Source: CAYNLK01 sp964398055
Lineage (GTDB): Bacteria > Chloroflexota > Anaerolineae > 4572-78 > J111
NCBI GenBank assembly: GCA_964398055.1
Contig: CAYNLK010000007.1
Coordinates: 62,001-126,000, forward strand
DNA: 64,000 bases
Reading direction: 5' to 3'
The notes under the pieces are model-generated. The model saw nothing but the letters and a program-made list of their open reading frames with translations, made no database searches and was not told where the DNA came from. The number at the start of each line of letters is the position of its first letter. Positions within the stretch are counted from its first letter, which is position 1. The translations under genes and the position numbers were made by a program. This document shows, piece by piece, positions 49,572 to 58,344 of the stretch.

Positions 49572-49617
49572 CGACCGGCACGTTTGACTGATTTTGGAAT
49601 GTTGAAGTGCCGGCCAT
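49572..49617. repeat. GACCGGCAC...AAGTGCCGGCC inverted repeat
   Basis: A loosely spaced member of the AAGTGCCGGTCAC family lies in the 5' leader of the TPR gene. The rest of the 49334-49674 spacer holds only the two divergent promoters. Confidence 0.6.
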
Positions 49618-49674
49618 TTGTATCACATGAGCCGTTATAATTCTAGGTATTGCCCGGCATTAGGTCGAGTGCTT

Positions 49675-51114
49675 ATGTTCAATAAATGGGTTCAGACTCT
49701 GCTGCTGTTGACAATTGTTGCCGGACTCTCCTGCACGCCGGGGCCTCAACCACCTCGCCGGCCCCTGGCCGACGTTTTAGCCAACCTTGAACCGCTGATT
49801 GTGGAGCGGCGCTATAGCGACGCCGTTGCTGCCCTGGAAGAAGTTGCCCGGAATTACCCTGACGCGCCGCAGCCGTTCATTAGAATAGGCCAGATTTACC
49901 TGATTCAGCACCGTTGGCTGCTGGCCGAGGATGCCTTCAACCGGGCCCTGGCCCGTGATCTGGCTAATCCCCTGGCCCTGGCCGGCCTGGCCGAAACGCT
50001 ATTCAGGCAGGGCCAGGCCATCGAGGCGCGGCGGCAGTGGCAGAGGCTGGTCGCAACCCGGCCTCAATTTCCCGGCGCCTTTACCGGACTGGCCTTGACC
50101 CACCTCTGGCAGCTTGATTTTGAGGCCGCCCGGACGGCGCTGCGCCGGCAGCAAAGCCACAATTTTGATCCCCAGGCGCAGTGGTATTTGGCAGCTCTCA
50201 CCGCGCCATACGACCTGACCGGCGCGGTGGAACAACTGAAATCTATTGCCGCGGATTCGGCTAAAGCCAATGTACCCGCTGAAATAGCGGCCCAGCGGGA
50301 TTATCTTCTGGCCGCTTTGGCCGAATTCAGCTCCGCGTCTCCGCCGGCCGAAGTTGCCAAAGCCACCGGCCTGGCCCTGGCCCAGGTGGAGCAGTGGCCG
50401 TTGGCCGTCTATGCCTTAACCGCAGCTCGAGAGCAAAGCGAGCAGGCCGATGCTGAAACAGTGGCTTTTTTAGCCTATGCCCTGGCCCGGTCCGGACGTC
50501 CGGCGCTGGAGTTGTTTGGACAGGCCCGGCAGATCGCGCCCGAATCGGCGTTGCCGCCCTTTCTGGAAGGGCTTTATTTGCGAGACAAAGACGCGCTGAA
50601 GACGGCTGAGGCTTCCTTGCAGCAGGCGCTGGCGCTGGACCCAGAAAATGCGGCCATTACTGTGGAATTAGCCCGTACCAAAGCCCAGCAGGGCGACCTG
50701 GGGACGGCGGAGAGTTTATACCAGGCGGCGGTTGAACAGGCCGGGGGAGACCCTCAGTTCCAAAAGTTGCTGGCTCAATTTTACGCCGGGCGGAGCTATC
50801 GGTTGGAGGAAGCCGGGATTCCAGTGGCAGAGGCTCTGCTTGAGCTTAACGAGGCAGATGCCGAGGCTTACGCCTTGTTGGGGTGGATGCAATTTTTGGC
50901 CGGCAATCCAACGGCGGGTGAAGTGTCGCTGCGGCGCGCCGTGGAGTTGAACCCTGATTTGATCAGCGCTCGTTACTACCTGGCCCGATTGCTGGAGGTC
51001 CAGGGGCAAGCCGGACCGGCCGAAAGCGAGTACCGGCGGGTGATTGATTGGGACAGTTCCGGAGAGTATCGACAGTTGGCCCTGGCGGCCATGCAGCGCT
51101 TAAACCCGCCCTAA
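49675..51114 (+). CDS. TPR-repeat lipoprotein
   Basis: The protein has about 479 residues from the ATG at 49675, preferred because it opens a lipoprotein signal peptide (LLLLTIVAGLSC, Cys at 20); in-frame starts at 49618 and 49627 precede the signal. At least seven to nine tetratricopeptide-like helical pairs follow (ADVLANLEPLIVERRYSDAV, EDAFNRALARDLANPLALAG, EASLQQALALDPENAAITVE, VSLRRAVELNPDLISARYYL). TPR lipoproteins usually scaffold envelope complexes. No specific partner is evident; it stands alone between etfBA and the RRM gene. Confidence 0.85.
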   Translation: MFNKWVQTLLLLTIVAGLSCTPGPQPPRRPLADVLANLEPLIVERRYSDAVAALEEVARNYPDAPQPFIRIGQIYLIQHRWLLAEDAFNRALARDLANPLALAGLAETLFRQGQAIEARRQWQRLVATRPQFPGAFTGLALTHLWQLDFEAARTALRRQQSHNFDPQAQWYLAALTAPYDLTGAVEQLKSIAADSAKANVPAEIAAQRDYLLAALAEFSSASPPAEVAKATGLALAQVEQWPLAVYALTAAREQSEQADAETVAFLAYALARSGRPALELFGQARQIAPESALPPFLEGLYLRDKDALKTAEASLQQALALDPENAAITVELARTKAQQGDLGTAESLYQAAVEQAGGDPQFQKLLAQFYAGRSYRLEEAGIPVAEALLELNEADAEAYALLGWMQFLAGNPTAGEVSLRRAVELNPDLISARYYLARLLEVQGQAGPAESEYRRVIDWDSSGEYRQLALAAMQRLNPP

Positions 51115-51156
51115 AATCTATTTTTTTTATTTGATAGCCTCGGTCATGCTAGCAAG

Positions 51157-51187
51157 AAAAAAGCGCGGGGACTAGCCTCGCGCTTTT
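51157..51187. terminator. Bidirectional terminator between the TPR and RRM genes
   Basis: AAAAAAGCGCGGGG pairs with CCTCGCGCTTTT (one mismatch) around ACTAG, with A/T tracts at both ends. It serves both convergent genes. Confidence 0.85.
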
Positions 51188-51217
51188 AGCATTAAATTAT
51201 TATTGGCCAGTGAGGCT

Positions 51218-51595
51218 TTAGTAGCGTCGACGATCACCCCGATCACCGCCACCACCGCCACGGCGGTCCCTATCTCTACTACCACCACCCCGGTCGCTGC
51301 GTTGACCGCCGCCACCGATTCTGCCGCCGCCACCGCCGGTTCGATCACGGGGGGGACGCGCTTCACTCACCATGATTTTACGCTCATTGAACTCTTGATT
51401 GTTCAAACGCTCAATGGCTTCTTGAGCCGCCTGCTCAGTTTCCATCTCGACAAAGGCAAAGCCCTTCGACTTACCTGTCATACGATCAGTGATGATGGTA
51501 ACTGAACTAACCGGTCCAATCTCAGTGAAAAGCTTCCGAAGTTCGTCTTCGGTGCTACCATAACTTAGATTACCAACATAAAGTTTTTTGCCCAT
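51218..51595 (-). CDS. RRM-type RNA-binding protein with Gly/Arg-rich tail
   Basis: The protein has 125 residues from the ATG at 51593-51595, with AAAGGAAA nine bases upstream. A single RNA-recognition motif spans residues 1-80, with RNP2 LYVGNL and RNP1 KGFAFVEM. The tail is rich in Gly, Arg and Asp (GGGGGRIGGGG, RDRDRRGGGGGDRGDRR). It matches the cold-inducible Rbp proteins of cyanobacteria and other bacteria, which are thought to bind and remodel RNA at low temperature. The predicted promoter lies about 256 bases upstream, giving a long untranslated leader. Confidence 0.94.
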   Translation of the reverse strand: MGKKLYVGNLSYGSTEDELRKLFTEIGPVSSVTIITDRMTGKSKGFAFVEMETEQAAQEAIERLNNQEFNERKIMVSEARPPRDRTGGGGGRIGGGGQRSDRGGGSRDRDRRGGGGGDRGDRRRY

Positions 51596-51857
51596 CAAAA
51601 AAATTTCCTTTCAAAACAGTAGAGGCAGCCAAGATGAAGATGTTTGCCTGTTGGCCCGTGGAACTACATCCGATAATAAGAGGTTGAACCGGTTTACGAT
51701 CTGCTAAACTCCAATACTCTCTTTTCTCCTTTTTATTTAGTTGAAAAAAAATAATGAGATAGGTCAGAGAGGTTCATCCACAGGAACAAACGACCTGCCG
51801 GTGAGGTGGTGGCGGTCACTTCAAAACTGAGTAGATACCCTCCTCCCAATGCTTCTA

Positions 51858-51886
51858 ACTATACTCAGATAGCCCGATTCTGTCAA
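51858..51886 (-). promoter_or_regulatory. Strong promoter of the RRM gene with long leader
   Basis: On the minus strand a perfect TTGACA (51881-51886), 17 bases and TATAGT (51858-51863) lie about 256 bases upstream of the start codon. The 51596-51850 leader has no open frame and several A/T-rich and hairpin-prone parts. Confidence 0.65.
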
Positions 51887-51927
51887 TTTCAACATAACTA
51901 CAGCATAAACGGCAGCCGGATGGCCTC

Positions 51928-54660
51928 CTAATCGGCGCTGGTCAAGTTGACCAACGCCTCCAGGGCAGTCTCCATCTGTTCCAACTCCCGCCCGTAGGCG
52001 GCCCAATCGCCGCGGCGGAGGGCCTGTTGGGCTGCCTGGTAATGGTCGGAGGCCAGTCTAGCCAATTCGGCAATATTTTCAGCAGCCCTAGCCGAACCGG
52101 GTGGCTCGGCCGGCTGTTCTATGGCTGCCGGCGCCGGCTGGACCCTGGCCGCCAGCGCCGGCGCCTGCCCCTCAAACAGGGCCAGAACGGCCTGGCCTAA
52201 CGTTTCTCGCATAACAATTCTTTCGCCGTTTGAGAGGATGACTCGCTTCAGCTCGGGGATCTGGCCGTTTTCGGCGCGCAGGTAGAGCGGTTCAACATAG
52301 AGCAGAGAGTTGTCGATCGGCAAGACCAGCAAATTACCCCGGATGACATCTGAACCGCCCTGGCTCCACAGGGTGATTTGCGCGGAAATCTCAGGATCCT
52401 GGTCAATCCGCCCTTCGATCTGCAGCGGCCCAAAAATGAGTTCCTGTTTGGGGAAGCGATAGACCACCAGTTGGCCGTAGTTCGGCGGGTCGGAGCGAGC
52501 CGCCAGCCAGGCAATCAGATTATCTTTGTTATTGGGGGTAAAGGGTTGGATCAGCAGAAATTCCGATTCCGGCTGGTTGGGCAATCTCAGAATGACATAG
52601 TAAGGTTCCACCGGCTGAGTATTGCCGGAGAAGTTTTCCAGCGGCACCTGCCACAGATCCTCTTTGTTATAAAAAACGTTGGTATCACGCATATGGTAAG
52701 TTTCATACATTTTAGCCTGCAGGCGAAACAGATCTTCTGGATAGCGCAGGTGGCTTTGCAGCCAGGCCGGCATTTGCGCAAACGGCGTAAAGAGTTGGGG
52801 GAAAATGGCGGCGTAAGTCTGGATCAGGGGGTCAGCCGGATCGACCACGTAGAACGTCAGGTCGCCATCATAGGCGTCCATAACAACTTTGACCGAGTTA
52901 CGGATATAATTCAGGCTGCTGATCGGCTCGGCGTAGGGGAATAGGTTGGAGGCGGTATAGGCATCTTGGATCCAGTAAAGGTGGCCATCCTGGCCGATGA
53001 CCAGGTAAGGATTGCTATCGTACCGTAGAAATGGGGCGATGCGGCCGACCCGCTCACCAATATTGCGATATAGCAGCACCCGGCTGCGATGGGTCAGGTC
53101 CTGGCTCAGGACCATATTGATATCCGACAGGCGCAGGGCGAAAGCCAGCCGTTTGAGGTAGTTGTCCATCAGCACTCCACCGCGCCCCTCGTAACTGGCA
53201 TAAACATTTTCATCGCCACTGGGATAGTTGAACTCGCGTTCATTGGTGTGAACAAAGACGTAGTCGTTGGTGGCTTCGCCGTAATAAATTTCGGGTCGTT
53301 CTACGGTTAGATCGATGCTGGAATTGGGCGGTAGGTCCTTAATCCACAGCCGGGGTAGCCCATCGGCCGTGATCTCGTTGACCGGATTCATCACCACACC
53401 GTAACCGTGGGTAAACTGTAGTTTCTGGTTAACCCAGGTTGGCGACTGAAGCCGGCTCTTATCCAATTCCCGGCCGGCCAGGGCAACCTGGCGCAATTGG
53501 CCATCGATCGTATACCGGTCAATGTCGATGTCGGGAAAATGGTAGTACAGCCGGATGGCTTGAATCTGCTGGTAAGTCTGTTTGAGGGGGCGACTGTCCC
53601 ACAAGCGCAGATTCTCGAGCACATTGGCATCATTGGCCAGTTTCTGCGGGGTGAGCGGCTCTACGGATGGGAAGTTCAGTTCAGTGATTTGGTCCAGGCC
53701 GTAGGCAAAGTTGGTAAATTTGATGTTGTTTTGGATGTAAGGGGCTTCGCGGGCCAGTTCGTTCGGCTCAACGATGTAACGCTGGACAAAGCCGGGAATC
53801 AGACCGGTACCGACCACACCCACTACAATCCAGATAAAGATGGCTGACAGGCTGACCGCCGGGCGGCGCAAATAGATGTTGACCAGTAAGATTGCGGCGG
53901 CGGTCAGAGCCACAACTATCATGACCCACAGAGCCGGCATCGAAACATTGAAGTCGGTGTAACTGGCCCCAAAGGCTACGCCGCGCGGTGAGTACAACAG
54001 GTCGAATAGGTCCAGCCAGTGGCCCAGGGCGAAGATCAAAAAGATACCTGCTCCCAGAAGGGAAAGATGGAGCTGCACGTGGGGCAGGATGACAATTTTG
54101 CCTTCGGCCAGGTTGTTTTGTTGAGCCACAGCATACACGCCAACCGCCCCCAGCACGGAGAGAAAGAGGGCGATCAGCAGCCAGGTTTGGATGAAGTTAT
54201 AGAGGGGCAAGCTAAAGAGATAAAAGCTGGCGTCCATATTGAAAATAGGATCGACCAGGTCAAACGGGTATTGGTTGAAATAGCGTAAAAAGAGAAGCCA
54301 GTTACTGGAGGCGGCCGTGCCCACCAGCCAGGCCAGAAATAAGCCCACCCCCCAGATAGCCCAGACGATGAATTTTTGGGCTACCAGGGTCTCCTCGCTG
54401 AAGAACAGCACGCTACGGATTGAGAGCCAGCGAGCCAGGAAGGTGTTGATCCAAAAGAGAATGGCGAAAGGGATAGCCACGGCCATGCCAACAGCCCAAC
54501 GAGCCCAAAGGCTGGTCCAATAAACGGACTCAAAATTGAGATGTTGAAACCAGAGTAAGTCGGTGTAGAGGCCGACACCGAATCGAACCAACCAGTAGAT
54601 CAAAAGGGCAATAATAGCCAGAGTCCACAAATTGAAACGTCCGGTATGTCTGGTTCTCAT
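51928..54660 (-). CDS. UPF0182-family large membrane protein
   Basis: The 910-residue protein has about seven N-terminal hydrophobic segments (1-290; WTLAIIALLIYWLVRFGVGLYTDLLWFQHLNFESVYW is typical of the family) and a large exported domain with RYIVEPNELAREAPYIQNNIKFT, PPNSSIDLTVERPEIYYGE and FPAPLT-like segments. A C-terminal cytosolic or exported helical tail (HYQAAQQALRRGDWAAYGRELEQMETAL) is present. The function of UPF0182 proteins is not established. GGGAG precedes the ATG, and immediately upstream lies a heptamer repeat that breaks the assembly. Confidence 0.93.
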   Translation of the reverse strand: MRTRHTGRFNLWTLAIIALLIYWLVRFGVGLYTDLLWFQHLNFESVYWTSLWARWAVGMAVAIPFAILFWINTFLARWLSIRSVLFFSEETLVAQKFIVWAIWGVGLFLAWLVGTAASSNWLLFLRYFNQYPFDLVDPIFNMDASFYLFSLPLYNFIQTWLLIALFLSVLGAVGVYAVAQQNNLAEGKIVILPHVQLHLSLLGAGIFLIFALGHWLDLFDLLYSPRGVAFGASYTDFNVSMPALWVMIVVALTAAAILLVNIYLRRPAVSLSAIFIWIVVGVVGTGLIPGFVQRYIVEPNELAREAPYIQNNIKFTNFAYGLDQITELNFPSVEPLTPQKLANDANVLENLRLWDSRPLKQTYQQIQAIRLYYHFPDIDIDRYTIDGQLRQVALAGRELDKSRLQSPTWVNQKLQFTHGYGVVMNPVNEITADGLPRLWIKDLPPNSSIDLTVERPEIYYGEATNDYVFVHTNEREFNYPSGDENVYASYEGRGGVLMDNYLKRLAFALRLSDINMVLSQDLTHRSRVLLYRNIGERVGRIAPFLRYDSNPYLVIGQDGHLYWIQDAYTASNLFPYAEPISSLNYIRNSVKVVMDAYDGDLTFYVVDPADPLIQTYAAIFPQLFTPFAQMPAWLQSHLRYPEDLFRLQAKMYETYHMRDTNVFYNKEDLWQVPLENFSGNTQPVEPYYVILRLPNQPESEFLLIQPFTPNNKDNLIAWLAARSDPPNYGQLVVYRFPKQELIFGPLQIEGRIDQDPEISAQITLWSQGGSDVIRGNLLVLPIDNSLLYVEPLYLRAENGQIPELKRVILSNGERIVMRETLGQAVLALFEGQAPALAARVQPAPAAIEQPAEPPGSARAAENIAELARLASDHYQAAQQALRRGDWAAYGRELEQMETALEALVNLTSAD

Positions 54661-54670
54661 AGTAACTCCC

Positions 54671-54780
54671 GTGATTAGTGATCAGTGATTAGTGACCAGT
54701 GACCAGTGATCAGTGACCAGTGATTAGTGATCAGTGACCAGTGATTAGTGATCAGTGACCAGTGATTAGTGATCAGTGAC
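54671..54780. repeat. Heptanucleotide tandem array (AGTGATT/AGTGATC/AGTGACC)
   Basis: Consecutive seven-base AGTGAYY units build a 21-base higher-order repeat that runs into the run of N. It lies directly upstream of the UPF0182 gene. Confidence 0.85.
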
Positions 54781-54880
54781 NNNNNNNNNNNNNNNNNNNN
54801 NNNNNNNNNNNNNNNNNNNNNNNNNNNNNNNNNNNNNNNNNNNNNNNNNNNNNNNNNNNNNNNNNNNNNNNNNNNNNNNN
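54781..54880. other. Scaffold gap (100 N)
   Basis: Exactly 100 N interrupts the heptamer array. The tandem repeat probably caused the assembly break, so its true length is unknown. Confidence 0.97.
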
Positions 54881-54945
54881 CAGTAATACCCAATGTTTAC
54901 TATTTACTGACTACTGACTACTGATAACTGTATTCTGGATAGTAT
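54881..54945. repeat. Heptamer units on the far side of the gap (TTTACTG/ACTACTG)
   Basis: TTTACTA, TTTACTG, ACTACTG, ACTACTG, ATAACTG keep the seven-base period but with different units from the left side. The remaining gene-free bases to 55009 contain no other recognised feature. Confidence 0.7.
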
Positions 54946-55009
54946 ACCATTACTCCGTGCATCTGCCCACTGGCTGACCAGTTGTGAGATCTGTCACGTT
55001 GTGCTAAAG

Positions 55010-55038
55010 TTGGTGATCTTTTTTGATCGGGGTATAAT
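55010..55038 (+). promoter_or_regulatory. Promoter of the GT-C glycosyltransferase gene
   Basis: TTGGTG (55010-55015), 17 bases, TATAAT (55033-55038). It lies inside the longest possible open frame, which argues for a start codon downstream, at 55082. Confidence 0.55.
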
Positions 55039-55081
55039 GCCCCGTTGGAATCCGGTCAAGGGATCGAAGCTGAAGGCGTCC

Positions 55082-57019
55082 GTGCTTATAACTCTAGTCG
55101 ATAAAGTTAAACAATCTATTAAAAGTCACCCCTGGGATACCGGCTTGATGGTGATTTTGGCCGTTATGGGGGTAGCGATAGGTTGGTGGGCCAGCGTTAT
55201 CCTGATGGATGATGCCATGATCACTTTTCGCGTCGCCGAAAATCTGGCGTTTGGGCAAGGTTTTGTCTACAACCTGGGTGAACGCGTGCAGGTGACCACC
55301 ACGCCGCTGTATGCCCTCGTCTTGGTCCCGGCGATCTGGTTGTTTGGGGCGGCCCCCCCGGCGGCTCTGGCGCTTAACCTGATGCTGGCGGCGCTGATCC
55401 CGATTCTGGCCTATGATTTAGGTCGCCGGCTGGCCGGGCGCATCACCGGAGCAGGGGGGAGCTTGCTGCTGATCGTCTCGCCTTTCTTGGTGATGGCGTT
55501 TAACATGGAAAGTTATCTCTACGTGGCTATGATCCTGGCCTCGATGGTTGCCTACGTCAGTCGCCATTACCGGCTGGCCGGCATCCTGGTCGGCCTGACG
55601 GCCCTGGTGCGGGGAGATGCCGTGCTGCTGGCGGCCTGCTTACTGCTGTATGATCTGTTGGCTTTCCGCCGGTTACATTGGCGTTTGATCATGCCGGCGC
55701 TGCTAATCCCGATGACCTGGTATTTATTTGCTTTTCTTTATTACGGTTCCCCTTTTCCGGCAACCCTGGGGGCCAAAGTGGCTCAGGGTCAATTCAACTG
55801 GCTGCGGGTGAATTTTATTGAAGGATTAGTGGATTATCTGGGCGACTGGACCGGCGATGGTGAAAAAAAGCTTTACTTCTTGTTTCCGCTGCTGTTGATC
55901 ATTGGCTTGATCAGGGCCGTTTGGGCCGAACATCCCTGGTTGATTATGGTGGGCCGCGACCTGCTGTACATCCTGGCGTTTGCCCTGTTGAATGTGCCGT
56001 CGGCGGAGTGGTACTACGCCCCCTTGATGCCTGGGGCGGCGCTGCTCACGGCCCGCGGGGTGCAGGTGGTGGCTGAGGGAGCGGCGCAACTGATCCCCGC
56101 TCACCACCCCAAGGGTCGAGTCGGGGGGACGGTTAGTGTGGCCACGGTTGTTCTGGTGATCTTGCTGAGCTTACTCTATCCGTTGACCGGCCAGATCATT
56201 CAGAAGCATCCGGATTGGAAGGCCAGAGCCTACCCGCCTACGGCTCGCTGGATTGCCCAACACACCAATGCCTCGGCCACCTTGGCCACTATTGATATTG
56301 GCCACCTGGGGTATTGGTCAAACCGCCATATGATCGACATTGTCGGCCTGGCCCAGCCCGATGTCGCCGCGCACATTGCCGAAGGTGATTTTAGTTACGC
56401 CATTCGCCGTTACCAACCCGACCTGGTTTTGCTGGGGTATTTGTGGCTGGCCGAGGTCCAACACGCCACCTGGTTTCGGGAGCAATATGCGCCGCGGCAG
56501 TTCTTCAAACATCAAGGTTTAGAACAGCCGCTGATTCTGTTCAGCCGCCGCCAGGGAGTCAAGGTCCAGGCCGACACCGTTCCTGCCGATCAGGTTGTCC
56601 CACTTGAGGTTGATTTCAATCGCCAGATCAGGTTTACCGGTTACCATCTGGCTCAACCACTCATCCCTGGGCAGGAACTTAGAGTGACCCTGTTCTGGCA
56701 GGTCGAAGCGCCCATCGAGGTCGATTTTACCGTGTTTGTGCAACTGGTTGACGCCGGCAACAACATTGTGGCCCAGCGCGACAGCAAGCCCCAGACCGGC
56801 TTCTATGCTACCCCTTACTGGCAGCCGGGCGAGCTGGTCATTGACACTCATACTGTTCCCCTCCCCGCCGAACTGCGGCCGGGCCGATATGACCTGCTGG
56901 TTGGCTTCTACGAGGCGGAGAATGGTCAGCGCCTGCAAATTCTGGATGAGGCCGGTCTCTTCAAAAGCGACTATGTGCGGATTGAGGCGCTTGAGGTACA
57001 GCCTCGACCGGTTGAGTAG
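55082..57019 (+). CDS. GT-C family membrane glycosyltransferase (AftB/ArnT-like)
   Basis: The protein has about 645 residues from the GTG at 55082, preceded by GAAGG; the frame opens at 55001, but that would overlap a perfect TATAAT. About ten hydrophobic segments fill the first 400 residues. The first extracytoplasmic loop has the catalytic-type ILMDDAMITFRVAENLAFGQGFVYNLGERV followed by TTTPLYALV, as in polyprenyl-phosphate-sugar-dependent arabinosyl- or mannosyltransferases. The C-terminal 130 residues form an exported beta-sandwich (QVEAPIEVDFTVFVQLVD). It probably adds a sugar from a lipid carrier to surface glycan or protein. Confidence 0.82.
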   Translation: MLITLVDKVKQSIKSHPWDTGLMVILAVMGVAIGWWASVILMDDAMITFRVAENLAFGQGFVYNLGERVQVTTTPLYALVLVPAIWLFGAAPPAALALNLMLAALIPILAYDLGRRLAGRITGAGGSLLLIVSPFLVMAFNMESYLYVAMILASMVAYVSRHYRLAGILVGLTALVRGDAVLLAACLLLYDLLAFRRLHWRLIMPALLIPMTWYLFAFLYYGSPFPATLGAKVAQGQFNWLRVNFIEGLVDYLGDWTGDGEKKLYFLFPLLLIIGLIRAVWAEHPWLIMVGRDLLYILAFALLNVPSAEWYYAPLMPGAALLTARGVQVVAEGAAQLIPAHHPKGRVGGTVSVATVVLVILLSLLYPLTGQIIQKHPDWKARAYPPTARWIAQHTNASATLATIDIGHLGYWSNRHMIDIVGLAQPDVAAHIAEGDFSYAIRRYQPDLVLLGYLWLAEVQHATWFREQYAPRQFFKHQGLEQPLILFSRRQGVKVQADTVPADQVVPLEVDFNRQIRFTGYHLAQPLIPGQELRVTLFWQVEAPIEVDFTVFVQLVDAGNNIVAQRDSKPQTGFYATPYWQPGELVIDTHTVPLPAELRPGRYDLLVGFYEAENGQRLQILDEAGLFKSDYVRIEALEVQPRPVE

Positions 57020-57137
57020 CTTCACTATTCTTCGGTGACTGCCATTTAGCCGCAGAACTTGTCAATTCCCCTAACGTGACATATATTAATATTGATCCTG
57101 ACTTTATGTAGTATTTGATACCGACGACGATTTAGAA

Positions 57138-57386
57138 ATGTTAGCTATGGCCAGCCTGTATCGTGTTGAGGTTTTTATTGCCGGGCGCTTCATTGCGGAG
57201 CATCTGGTCGAGGCGCGGGATGCGCTGGCCGCGATCAATCTGGTTGAGGCCGAATACGGTGAGCCGCCCCAGGTTGAATACAAGACGATCCATCACGAGG
57301 ACGGCACCAAAGAGTCCGCCCTGATGGTAACCGGCTGGCACGGCTATTCATTTTTGGCCCGTGATCTAAAAAAAATGGCTGGTTAG
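57138..57386 (+). CDS. Small hypothetical protein (82 residues)
   Basis: MLAMASLYRVEVFIAGRFIAEHLVEARDALAAINLVEAEYGEPPQVEYKTI-like sequence predicts a beta-alpha-beta fold with no membrane segment. The ATG at 57138 lacks a clear ribosome binding site, and an ATG three codons later is possible. Its stop overlaps the convergent pentapeptide gene stop by four bases, and coding bias in this frame looks real. Its function is not recognised; the YRVEV...AINLVEAEYG layout resembles small proteins that supply a ferredoxin-like domain, but this is weak. Confidence 0.65.
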   Translation: MLAMASLYRVEVFIAGRFIAEHLVEARDALAAINLVEAEYGEPPQVEYKTIHHEDGTKESALMVTGWHGYSFLARDLKKMAG

Positions 57387-58156
57387 CTGCTCTTATAAAG
57401 CTGCCCATCCGGCAAAGTGGTGCCTTCCAGGCTGCCGGCCTGGTTGTACTGAAATGAGGTCATATCGGAGTCGGTTAAATTGACCCCAATCAGGAGCGCC
57501 CCTTTTAAGATTGCCCCCTCGGTTTTGGTGCCCGATAAGTCGGTTCCTTTCAGATAAGACTCCCGCAGGTTGACATTGCGCAGATCGGTTCCTTTGAGAT
57601 TGGCCCCCTCCAGGTCGACCCGATAGAGCACGGCGTGATTGAGCAAAGCGCCCCGCAGATTGGCCCGGGGCATAGTGCTGCCGCTCAGGTCGGCATACTC
57701 TAGCAGGGCTTCGCGCAGGTAGGCTTCGTTCAGGGCGGCCTTCTTTAAATTGGCGGTTCTCAAATTCGCTCGAAAGAGATTGGCCTGACTCAAATTAGCC
57801 TCACTCAAATTGGTCCCGCTCAGGTCGGCGTCGCTAAAGTTGACTTGCCGTAGATCGGCTCCGCTAAAGTCAAGCCCGCTCAAATCCCTCACCGATAGGT
57901 CAAAACCCCGCAGCGAACCGGTTTTGCCGTTTTTGGCCCAATTGCGGGCGACTTCATATTGCTCGTCCCGGTTGATGACTTCGCGGACTTCAACGGCTTT
58001 GCGTTCGGTCACCTGCTTCTGGATGACCAAATCCCTGATGGCCGACTCGTAGGTGTAGCCGGGCAGCCATTGGTGACAATGTTTGCAGATGACCGCCTTA
58101 ACTCTAATCTCTTCATCACAAAAAGGACATCGCTTCAACTCGTCGTCGTCAGACAT
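57383..58156 (-). CDS. Pentapeptide-repeat protein with N-terminal zinc ribbon
   Basis: The 257-residue protein has a four-Cys zinc ribbon (CPFCDEEIRVKAVICKHC, residues 9-26) and a short helical section. About 25 tandem pentapeptides of the A(D/N)LxX type follow (DFSGADLRQVNFSDADLSG, ANLSQANLFRANL), forming a right-handed beta-helix over residues 95-250. Such helices mediate protein or nucleic-acid-like contacts; the ribbon may recognise a partner. GGAGAGAG precedes the ATG by five bases. It is not closely similar to Qnr topoisomerase-protection proteins as far as can be seen. Confidence 0.92.
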   Translation of the reverse strand: MSDDDELKRCPFCDEEIRVKAVICKHCHQWLPGYTYESAIRDLVIQKQVTERKAVEVREVINRDEQYEVARNWAKNGKTGSLRGFDLSVRDLSGLDFSGADLRQVNFSDADLSGTNLSEANLSQANLFRANLRTANLKKAALNEAYLREALLEYADLSGSTMPRANLRGALLNHAVLYRVDLEGANLKGTDLRNVNLRESYLKGTDLSGTKTEGAILKGALLIGVNLTDSDMTSFQYNQAGSLEGTTLPDGQLYKSS

Positions 58157-58289
58157 ACCGCTCTCTCCGGAATGGTGATACTGTAATTATAATCGACTCA
58201 GAGCTGGATAAAAATATCGACTCGACTTTATCCTCTTTTCGTGACCTTCATGTTTCAAAAGTTATCTGGCGAAGAACCTGGCCCTAAAC

Positions 58290-58322
58290 AAAAAAGAGCC
58301 TGTCCAAAGACAAGCCCTTTAT
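58290..58322 (-). terminator. Terminator after the LysM/beta-propeller gene
   Basis: On the minus strand GGGCTTGTC and GACAGGCTC pair (with G-U pairs) around TTTG and are followed by TTTTTT. Confidence 0.7.
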
Positions 58323-58344
58323 AACGTTTTCTGAACAATCCGGC

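Noticed and set aside
51203..51505. Thr/Ala-rich plus-strand frame opposite the RRM gene
   Set aside because: It is antisense to the Gly/Arg tail of the RRM protein and contains its low-complexity complement.
54671..54893. Heptamer array and N run considered as a CRISPR or a coding region
   Set aside because: The seven-base units are contiguous without spacers, and the apparent minus-strand frame is only translated repeat and N.
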